Source: Branchiostoma floridae (lineage: Eukaryota > Chordata > Leptocardii > Amphioxiformes > Branchiostomatidae). Taken from it: 36,350 bases of DNA. The notes beneath the pieces were generated by a model, which worked only from the letters and a program-made list of their open reading frames with translations, did no database searches and was not told the DNA's origin. Within the stretch, counting starts at the first letter, position 1. The number at the start of each line of letters is the position of its first letter. The DNA is taken from the NCBI RefSeq assembly GCF_000003815.2, contig NC_049992.1:1260501-1296850 (forward strand), given 5' to 3'. The position numbers and the translations under genes were made by a program. Shown here piece after piece: positions 10,906-20,125 of this stretch.

Positions 10906-11735
10906 GAATTATTACATTTAACACAGTGGGAAACAACAATGTTTATACTACACATGACACCAGATTTAACCCATATCCGTTGTTTTAAAAAACAGGGTAT
11001 TCGGGTGTCAATTCGACAGCCTGCATCAAGTTTTTGAACATTACAACTGATATAATACCACATTAGCCGCACTAAGGGGCTTCATTAAAGGTATGTCATT
11101 TGTATGTTCCCAAAATTGAAATCTATTGAATATCGTGTACACTGTAGTGTCTTAAAAACAAACGATTGGAAGACATTTAATTAATCAAGAATATTGGTCA
11201 CTTATCATATCAGATCATTGAAAAGTCTGCCTATTGTCCTTTACAATGATTATCATAATTGGAAAATTGTGTGTAATGACAATGTACATATAGGTGAATG
11301 GTAAGACTTATAATATGTAGTATACTGTTATACTGTTCAATGTAGCATACTGTATAACTGTTCAACACAGTTGAACACACACATGTACAGGATAGTAAGC
11401 TGCATACTGACCAGCAATCTGAGCAACAGGTGCCCTAGTCACACGCACCTCAAAGGTTCAACGAACTAACAAACTTCAAGAAAGGTAAAAAACAAACAGA
11501 AAAGTTCTGCATATACTTAGTAATATACATTCAGTATGCATACCCCGATCTTATCTTAAAGTAACCAGCAGATGTTCCTGTCACATGACCTTTAAACAAG
11601 AGTACCTATTTCCCCTTTGAAGAGTATTTACAAGTCAAATGTGCAGAGGATGAACAGCACTTTGAATAAACAGGAACAATAATTATAGCTCCTAACCTGT
11701 AAACATCAGCAGATCTGGCAGAAAAACAAGTTGGC
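10906..11735. other. Intergenic/intronic stretch upstream of the first FReD gene
   Basis: AT-rich sequence with no coding frame I can support on either strand. It contains short near-repeats around 11315-11360 (tatactgtt...caatgtagcatactg). The region ends at the TATA box at 11736. Confidence 0.5.
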
Positions 11736-11743
11736 TATAAAAG
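11736..11743 (+). promoter_or_regulatory. TATA box of the first FReD gene
   Basis: TATAAAAG, 59 bases before the start codon at 11795. A transcription start about 25-30 bases downstream would give a 5' UTR of about 30 nt. The second FReD gene has a matching element. Confidence 0.7.
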
Positions 11744-11794
11744 AGGTACAACCTGCCCAGGCACTGTACACGCTGAGTGGGAACAGTTCCAAGT

Positions 11795-14649
11795 ATGACT
11801 TCAACTATCCAACCAAAGGTAAGTCTGATGGTAACAGGTTCATTTCAGTTCAGGACCTTAAGTATATTAAGTTACACTACATGATTGCAAAATGTATGTA
11901 TGAGCTGTGGCTGTATCCAATAAGGATATAGTGTTCAACAAGTATTATTTTTTCTTGAAACTCGTAAGTCCATAATTTTTATATTCATCAATTATGCACT
12001 TGAGTAACTGTGATCTTGCATGTAATACTAATTTTTGAATTTGCTTCATTCTAATATTCTTGGATGATTTATAATTATGGTAAAATATGGTAAAAATGGA
12101 ATGTAATGCTATTTCACATTTATCCGTCAGGGGTAAATATACTATTTGGTCTTATCTAAATTACAAACAGGATGTTTCGGGGTAGGCAAGTCGACGGATA
12201 GTGGCTTGAAAGTCTGCAATATCTTGAAAATACTAGACTTAGTTTCAAACCACCGTCCATCAATTTGCAATCTGCAAATACTCTGTCTTTAAAAACAATG
12301 GATATAGGCTAACCCGTGGATGAAGGTGATTACTAGCTTTATGAACTGTTCACATATAACAAAACAAAAATTTTTAATTGCTCAGACCCATCCTAGTTTT
12401 ATTATGTCACCCCAGATGCCCATGCTCCTAGTGCTGGCTGCCTGCACCCTCACCTGCAGGGCACAGGCAGGTATTCCAGTTGGGAGTTTAGCAGGGCAAA
12501 GCCAAGTCCAGGGTCCTGACACAAATGGTAAGTTTGATTTTCAAAGATCAAGAGTATTTCCACATGCAAACCATACAAAATGTATGACAATAGGCTAAAT
12601 ATAGATAGACTCTCATTACATGTTTGATGTTTTTAAAGATATTACATAACGGGGGCCGCCCTAAGATGCCCGCTTTTTTTAAGCGCTCGAACTCACGGCG
12701 CTCCATCACTAGTTGCCAAAGTGTGGTAAAGTTTTGATCAATGAATTTTTAACACATTCATCTAGAGACCAAACTTGAATAATGCAGGCATCCATACTGT
12801 TCATGAACCCTTCACCCTCCGCGTTACAACTGGCAAACACCAAAGACGTTATTGTGAATATAAACTCCGATTTTGACCTGCGTTAGACAGTGTGCCCTAA
12901 CTTGCCACGCTTTTGGAATTTGCTCTCTTCAGCAGCTGGTGACCAATTTAGACAAACAAAAGTCTAATTTTATGATGTATTAGCTTTCTTTGGACAATAG
13001 AATTGTTATTGTATGTGCTTCTTGTCTCCCGCGAGGAGGGCTAAATCTTTCACAATCCAGGTCGTGTTTTCTCGGAAAATGGGCGAAATGCACTGAATGC
13101 GGCAGCCTGACTAACTAAATCATTACGAAAAACGACAACGCCAAAATCACAAAAAAACTCTGTGTACGTATTGGGAAACATATTTGACATCACTCTCTGA
13201 AGTTTCATTTTTATATATAGACGGTACGAATCATTTGTTAGAGTAACAAATCTTTTGGGCGTTCGCTAGTCTGCCACCTGCGGGGCCACACTCCCTGGGG
13301 AAAACAATGGCGGTGATGCTTATGTTTTTTTTTCTATGGCTGGTCTTCTACTCAACAAACATTTGAAGATCAATATTTGTAGTGTTTTGTGAAGCTTTAT
13401 TTCTTATGTGTATGACAGTTGTGTGGCTGTTTTTACTGGTTATTTATTTATTGACACGAGTCACCAATACCTAGTAACCGGTGACCACAGTGATTCGGCG
13501 CTACCAACATTATTGTGAAAATTCTGTCTTAAAAAAAAAGGGAAGTGAATATGTGTAAATACTTTTTTAATAGAAAAAAAAAAGCTTTTTGTTTGGACTT
13601 GGTTTATTTATTTACCTTTCTAATCATCATAGTCAGTGGCGACAAACACGGCGTACTTATGCATAATAAGATCAGCAAAAAATCCGGGCATCTTAGGGCA
13701 GGGCGCATCTTAGGGCGGCCCCCGTTATAATTGGAAACCTAGACTTGCATGGACACATATTTTTCTTACAACTTGAATGCAAACTACTTTAGGATGTGGG
13801 CGAAGCAAAAGATAAAACGATGATGCAAACATAAAATACACACAATCTCATCAGAATCTCTCAAGTACAGCATATATGTTATTGAATGTTCATGTATTTA
13901 CAGATGAAAATCTGAACCCCCATGTGGATGTTGAAGTCCAGAGGAACGACCCTCCTCCCGGCGCTGTTGACTTTGAGGACTGTGCAGATCTATTTCCTCT
14001 ACTCTACTGGACCAACACTGTGCAAGATGGAGTCTTCCCCATCAAACCTGCATCTTCGTCCGACCACTTTGACGTGTACTGTGACATGACTACAGATGGT
14101 GGGGCCTGGACTGTCATACAGAGGAGGTTTGAGGGAAAAGTAAACTTTGTTAGAAACTGGGCAGACTACAAAAATGGGTTTGGGAATATCGAGGGGGAAC
14201 ACTGGCTTGGACTGGATAAGATTCACAACTTGACATCCCAGAATAGCTATGAGTTATATGTGGAGTTAGGAGACTGGGAAAGTAATGTTGTGCACGCTAA
14301 ATATGCCACCTTCAGCATTGGGGATGAGAGTACATATTATACACTGCACATTGGGGGGTACAGTGGGGATGCTGGGGACTCTTTGAGTTTGCATAATGGT
14401 GGGAAATTCAGTGCTAGAGATAAGGACAATGATGCATCGAGTGGTTCCTGTATTATATGGTTTTCAGGAGGCTGGTGGTACAACAATTGTGCTCTCTCTG
14501 TACTAAACGGTCCTTACTACCAGCCAGATGACTACCATGGTTCTGATACAGGGTTTGGCATGTGGTGGTTCTTTTGGAAAGGTACATACTACTCACTGAA
14601 GGCCACCAAGATGATGGTGCGGCCTCAAAACTTTATCCGCAATCTGTGA
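11795..14649 (+). CDS. Secreted fibrinogen-related domain protein (FReD gene 1)
   Basis: Three coding exons: 11795-11818, 12416-12527 and 13904-14649 (junction phases 0 and 1; 882 nt, 293 aa plus stop). Residues 1-26 look like a signal peptide with core MLLVLAACTLTC; the mature chain then has a short linker. The FReD starts near residue 70 (EDC at 70-72) and runs to the end. It shows VYCDMTTDGGAWTVIQRRF, NGFGNIEGEHWLGLDKIH, a NLT glycosylation site, the DxDND calcium-site motif (DKDND) and GGWWYNNC. Four family cysteines are present. The family comprises ficolins, tachylectins and FREPs, secreted lectins that bind acetylated sugars; the actual ligand is unknown. The start is chosen because exon 1 follows the TATA box and splices in frame onto the hydrophobic exon. 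It is a tandem paralogue of the next gene, with the same intron positions. Confidence 0.88.
12649..13725. mobile_element. Non-autonomous DNA transposon with terminal inverted repeats
   Basis: The left end ACGGGGGCCGCCCTAAGATG is mirrored at the right end. The right arm also carries an extra copy of the ctaagatgc word (GGGCATCTTAGGGC, then GGGCGCATCTTAGGGC). The element is about 1077 bp and flanked by TA on both sides, consistent with a TA target-site duplication (because of the palindromic ends, AT is equally possible). There is no transposase-like frame inside. It sits in intron 2 of FReD gene 1. The superfamily is not assigned. Confidence 0.75.
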
Positions 14650-15060
14650 GCGTTATCTTACAGCTTACAATGTATATTAACAAAATCATGTATTTAGGAT
14701 GATGAATGGCAAAACAATATCAACATTGTTGAAGTTTTTAGAAACAATAATCTGAAATATCTCGACTGTGTAATCTCCAAAACAATGTACTAGATAAAAA
14801 ATTTACTTTATATGTATTGCTTGACTTCTTGGATTATCATTATGAAATGCTTCTTTTAAGTGTTGCTTTATCTAAGTGATTGAAATGAATGACATGTATA
14901 TGTAGTCCTATAACAAGAATGGACCGAGTAAGCTGTATGCGGTTGTGTTTTCAATTTCCATTTGGTAATATATAAATTTACCACTTCAGAAATGTGCTAT
15001 CAGTATCTCTGAGTCAATATTGCCCAAAAGAAGCCCAATAAAAATATCACAATGTACAGT
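14650..15060 (+). other. Probable 3' UTR of FReD gene 1 with polyadenylation signal
   Basis: AT-rich sequence after the stop. A canonical AATAAA lies at 15037-15042, about 390 bases after the stop, followed by a T/G-containing stretch (gtcagtgtgggctgcc). No other gene seen. Confidence 0.65.
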
Positions 15061-15597
15061 CAGTGTGGGCTGCCTTATTTGAAAAAAAAATCAAAATACT
15101 CTCATATAATGCACTTTTCTATGCAGTGAGTGAGGTTAGTACATGTACATGTAGCTTGAATATAAATGGTACAAAGTAAACCAAACACTTTAACTGTTTC
15201 AAGCCAAGGTTCAAAGTTTAAAATAACTTTTGTCAGTTTTCCTGTTTAAATGTACTTGTACATAAGTGTATACTGTTGAAACAAGGTTTAACACATGCCA
15301 AGAGTTCTAGTTACTGATTGATGTTCCAGGATGTTGGTTGGGAAGTGATCTTTTAATTCCAACAGAAGGATGTAAATTTGGATGTTTATGATTGTGTAGG
15401 TTGCAGAAACGACTCTGTTTGTTTGTTCAGTCTTTTTAACGAAATTGTTCTTGATGACATGTGTGTGGTAAAACACTAGCCGACTGAGACAACACACACA
15501 CACAGTTCCACCATGTCTTGTTATTACCCAGTCACTACTGTTGTTAACATTCCTCACTTATCATAACAGGCAACTTACCAACATGGAGACAGACATA

Positions 15598-15872
15598 TTC
15601 TGATGGAAATGTTTGGCAAATGAGGAAGTATATGTAAAAACTTCTAGCATTAATCTAAATCTACAAACTTAAAACATGTTTTGCACAACGAGTTTATTAT
15701 CACCCATTACAACTACAGCATTTAGCAGATATTCTTAGTTGATAACTTCTGATGGAAATGTTTTGGCAAATGAGCAAGTTTTTAGGCCCTAAATCTTCAA
15801 ACTTATAGCATGTTTTGCACAATGAGGTTTTTAAGACCCATTACAAACAGCACTTAGCAGATATTCCCTATA
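15598..15872. repeat. Two-copy tandem repeat just upstream of the FReD gene 2 promoter
   Basis: Two copies, at about 15598-15735 and 15748-15872. Shared words include tctgatggaaatgttt, ggcaaatga, catgttttgcacaa, cccattacaa and ttagcagatattc. The second copy ends about 20 bases before the TATA box, so it could carry duplicated control sequence; this is inference only. The preceding 15061-15597 shows nothing else supportable. Confidence 0.75.
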
Positions 15873-15892
15873 GATAAGGCACTGGGTTACTG

Positions 15893-15900
15893 TATAAAAA
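15893..15900 (+). promoter_or_regulatory. TATA box of FReD gene 2
   Basis: TATAAAAA, 96 bases before the start codon at 15989. With transcription starting about 25-30 bases downstream, the 5' UTR would be about 65 nt. Confidence 0.7.
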
Positions 15901-15988
15901 GCCAGAGGTTGCTCTTCAAGAAACAGGGAACAAGGAAAGCTCTTTCTGGTGTGGAAAAGGATCCGACTCGCCGGATAGATTTGCCACG

Positions 15989-18336
15989 ATGATGGTTAAG
16001 GTACGTTTTTGATCTATTTCATAAAGTCTAGATCTGTGACAAGACTTTGAGTATGATTATAATAATGGAATAATCAATGTAGAAAATCTGGTGATTGCAT
16101 CTAGTCTTAGACTAATGTAGGGTCTTTGGCAAACCATGGTGTTGAAGCCCAGAGCTGGACTCACTGGACGGACCAGCAGCATGGAAGCACAGTGTGAAGA
16201 CTATTCCGACTGCTGCCTACCCCTGTGCCAGGGATCCCAGCAGCAGTATAATCAAAAATGGATACGACGATTTGGCGTAACAAAAGTTTGGCACATATAC
16301 AAGTCTTAGAGGCCCTGGATTCAAATCCGTATCCATTAATATACCACAGATCTTGTGCCTTTGGGAAAGGCACTTAACACAACTTTTCTCGCTCCACCCA
16401 TTTACACCTGGCCAGGTTTACAAATCAGAATGGGCATAGTAAGTGACTTCGGTTGGGGAGGTATTAGGGCAGGTAGAAGGAGAGGGTTGGGCTCAGAGGT
16501 TGGGCGTTTAAGTACCGTACCCTAGACACACTGACCCTACGGCCTCAAAAAGGCTATGGTGGGGTCCCAGATGTTCTACACCTTAAGTTACTAATATTCT
16601 AATATTATCTTTAACTTTATCCACTCAGACTCAGACCTTCAGCCTGGTGACTGTTGTCTTGCTTGTGGCTGTTGGCATCACCTTTTCTGCTGAGATTCCT
16701 CAACAACAAGGTGCTCAAGGTACATTTCATAATCATGCAATACCTGTCAAATTACAGTTGTTACTTATATACAGTCATGTATGATTATCATGTTATCATC
16801 ATCATCATATATGATATATCATGACGTCAACTCTTATACAGTTACACTGAGTAAACATCATTGGGTAAATATAAGTCTTTTTCAAGGATGTCTTGATCAA
16901 TAATTCTATGTGTATATGTACCTCAGACCCAGTTAGGGAATGAATGAATGAATGAATTTATTGCTCAACAATCGCACAGGGTACAATGTATGGCGACCAA
17001 TAACAACTACTAGTAATAGCTATACAGACAATAGTACCAAGAGGCTACATACAAAACAACAACAAAACAATATCGATAACAGTACAGTTATGTATGATTA
17101 ATCTGGTCTCGCATTTGAAATACATTATAAAGAAACTGGCCTATGTAGACGGATATATGAGTTGAACATGAGAGCAATACATGGAAGACATCGTTTTCTG
17201 CACCAGGGAGAGAGATGACTGATGCTGCATTTAACAGGAAAGGGACTGGAGAAGGAAGTGCACACCACTCTTTGAAGTCTTTCACCTTTAGAGAAAGACA
17301 AATGCAGGCCAGGCAAACGGGTCGCCGAACCCACAACAGCGAGTGACTGTCTGCAGTAGCATTGTCTCCCGAGACAGATATGCTGGATGCCAAAATTTAG
17401 TAGATTTTAGAAGATCTCATTCAATTCAGGCATTTTCTTCAGTCTGATGATACCTGGAAGAACTTTAAGGGTTGTCTTCAGGGATATAAAGATTAACGAG
17501 GGGCTGAGTATCTGAAACCAAAATTTATTCAGATGCAATCAATTAGATGTTACTTAATAAGTACTACAATGAATTCGTATCTTTCAGATGACAGTTTGAA
17601 CCGCCATGTGGACTTGGCCGCCCAGACGAACCCACCTCCCCCCGGTGCGGCCCACTTTGAGGACTGTGCAACTCTCTTCCCTCTACTCTACTGGACCAAC
17701 ACAGTCCACGATGGAGTATTCCCCATCAAACCTGAGTCTAACACCGACCACTTTGACGTGTTCTGTGACATGACTACAGATGGTGGGGGCTGGACTGTCA
17801 TACAGAAGAGATTCAGTGGGAGACTCAACTTTGTTAGAAAGTGGGCAGATTATAGGAATGGGTTTGGGAATGTAGAGGGGGAACACTGGCTTGGACTGGA
17901 TAAGATACACAACTTGACATCCCATAAAAGCTATGAACTATATGTGGAATTAGGAGACTGGGAAGGTAACTTTGCCCATGCTAAATATGGTACCTTCAGC
18001 ATTGGTGATGAGAGTACAGATTATACACTACACGTTGGGGGGTACAGTGGGGATGCTGGGGACTCTATGGCGTACAGTAATGGTAAGAAATTCAGTGCTA
18101 GAGATAGGGACAATGATGTGTGGAGTAGTGGACACTGTGCTCAGGACTATTCAGGCGCCTGGTGGTATGGCAGTTGTGGTAACTCTGCCCTGAATGGTCC
18201 CTACTACCACCCAGAGGACTATCATGGTTCTGACACAGGGTATGGTGTTCTCTGGCGTTACTGGAAAGGTTACTACTACTCACTGAAGGCCACAAAGATG
18301 ATGATACGGCCTAAAAACTTTGTCCGCAATCTGTGA
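15989..18336 (+). CDS. Secreted fibrinogen-related domain protein (FReD gene 2)
   Basis: Exons 15989-16000, 16629-16719 and 17588-18336 (junction phases 0 and 1; 852 nt, 283 aa plus stop). The start has a good context (gccacgATGATGG). Exon 2 supplies the signal-peptide core (LVTVVLLVAVGITFSAE). The FReD begins at about residue 59 (EDC at 59-61). It shows [40 protein letters not shown], the calcium-site motif DRDND, then SGHC and GSCGNSALNG. It closely resembles FReD gene 1 but has the WRYWKGYYYS variant near the C-terminus where gene 1 has WWFFWKGTYYS, and SGAWWYGSC in place of SGGWWYNNC. This is the region that forms the ligand pocket in ficolins, so binding may differ. Likely a secreted lectin. 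Confidence 0.9.
16250..16565 (+). repeat. tRNA-derived SINE in intron 1 of FReD gene 2
   Basis: The tRNA-like head holds ttggcgtaac (A-box-like) and, 50 bases on, ggattcaaatcc (B-box-like). The body follows, with gggaaaggcacttaacac, ctccacccatttacacctgg and acttcggttggggaggt. Related heads or bodies occur at 30480-30545, 23640-23775 (minus) and 25095-25272 (minus). Confidence 0.6.
16925..17587. other. Intron 2 of FReD gene 2, no other gene seen
   Basis: Starts with a (gaat)n microsatellite and a gaatttattgctcaacaat block that looks like the 3' end of a retroelement. The rest of the intron up to the acceptor at 17587 shows only moderate-GC sequence with frames that are not convincing. Confidence 0.45.
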
Positions 18337-20125
18337 CTTAAGTGACAAGATCATATGTTCATTCAAAAATAATGTTGTAAACCCTTTAGTGAAAGAGATG
18401 TGTGAACACATGATTGTATTCTGTTTCCTATTATGATATTCTTGATCGTACATGTAAGCTACAAATTATGTATTATCAAGCTATACAAAGATGGGCCAAC
18501 AATGAACATGTGTGAGTACAGTATCTAGTAACAGTTACAGAAACTACTGTAGGTCATGTAACTGCACCTGACTGTACTTAGTAGGCATATTTAGGTGGTT
18601 GTTGGTGAACAAGATAGATCGCACAACAATATTTGCCAGGTGAGCTCAGTTTAATTCCTACATGTGACTTGTGGCTCATATACATGTTAAATTCAAGGAC
18701 TTATGTAATGTATTTTAGAGCGAGTTTCTTCAATCAAAAAATAATCGCTTTATGACTTGTGTGCTTTGTTTTCTTTTCAGTCATACATGAATGTTTTGCA
18801 TGATATTTCCATTATAAAGTCAAAGGTAACACAAATTCAATAGAACTCAGCAACAACACCAACATGCCATAGTCCAGTGACTAGACAAACAAGTGGGGAA
18901 TGTACCTAGCCTTGTCAGTTTGACAGGAAAAAGTGGGTCAACATGACATGTCCATTACCGAGCCTCGTTCCTGTTAAATTAGTGCTGTCCTAATCTTATA
19001 CACTACAGTACACACATGTATATAGGGCAGGGTTTTAATCAACGTAACTGATTTGCGTATTGTGATCACGCACCGTGCTAGCTGACTTTTTTTGTCAACA
19101 GACTTTTCACTTAGCTCCCTGATCATCCATACAGAATACTGGTCCAGGAATGACCATATAGGACTTAGAACCATTTGATAAAAAAAGCTAGGATTTTGTC
19201 TAGTAGTTATTTCCAAAAACTATATGTTTGTCACTTCACATGATATTCATTATTATTTATTTATCATAATATAAGAGATATGGCAAACCATTGAAAAAAA
19301 ACTTTAAAGATGTGAGCAGAAAAAGCAGAAAACACAAAAAAGGAGCCATATGTTTAAATCTACTTGACAATGACACAAGTCAATAACCCTGCATATTACC
19401 CAGAGGAAATATGAAGTGCTAAACTCACTCAAATATAAACCAGTTGCCAAATTATCCATTCTACTGTGAGTAGACCAATGCACCCAATTCCCAATCATGG
19501 CCATCGGCCAGCATGATTCCCCCATTAGCAGATATTTACTGAGTTGGAGCCTCACCTGATCATGTCAGCCACAAGCATTTTCAACACAATGTCATATTAT
19601 CAAACATGTCATGTAGAAGGAAAACTGTTAGGAAATACACTAAAAAAGTAATAAACATTTCTAAGACAGGCGTTAAACACAAAGAACTAGCAAGATATTT
19701 ACACCTACAATTGTAGATAATTGACTATTACAATACGTTAACCCCAAAGGAAATTACACCAATCTAAACCCAAACACATTCTCAACTAAAACGAGAATTT
19801 CTCGTTTTAGTTGAGAATGTGTTCCCAACAGAAATAAGTTTACCCATGCCAAATTTTCCACTCTACAGTAGACCAACACCCCCAACCATGACCACCTCCC
19901 AACATAGTTCTCCCATTAGCAGATATTTATTGACTGGAGCCATCACAAAATGAGGCATGGGACACCAGTTGGTGTTCTGTACTCCTGAACGGGACTCCAG
20001 CGGAATTGGGAGCAGCAAAGCGTCCAGGCGTGTCCCCATTATTTCTGGAACTGTCTGGCTGTACCGGTGGTGCTGGTGACGAGGACAGGTTTATGTTGGG
20101 GAAGGCAGTGGACAGAACGGTCATC
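18337..20125. other. 3' flank of FReD gene 2 and spacer to FReD gene 3
   Basis: No canonical AATAAA in the first 600 bases after the stop, so the 3' end of gene 2 is not placed. At 19440-19560 and 19850-19960 there are two diverged copies of one segment (shared: cccattagcagatattta(c/t)tga, accaa(t/c)(g/a)c). Around 20000-20125 the GC content rises, as expected of a 5' region of gene 3; no TATA box found there. Confidence 0.45.
19773..19823. repeat. Perfect 25-bp inverted repeat with 1-base spacer
   Basis: Arms 19773-19797 and 19799-19823 are exact reverse complements (arm begins aacacattctcaac). It could extrude as a cruciform or fold as a hairpin in RNA. It lies between the two diverged segment copies at 19440 and 19850. 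No transposon ends are recognised around it. Confidence 0.9.

Noticed and set aside
11400-11480. Possible ELYS exon on the minus strand
   Set aside because: Frames contain stops, and the exon pair 28759/10531 already joins in phase with continuous protein similarity.
13545-13730. Plus-strand reading frame at the transposon's right end
   Set aside because: Lysine-rich, AT-driven and running into the terminal inverted repeat; no transposase motifs.
16290-16345. tRNA gene candidate (B-box-like ggattcaaatcc)
   Set aside because: No cloverleaf with a proper anticodon arm, and a SINE body follows. The same applies to 30480-30545, 8395-8515, 23943 and 26670.
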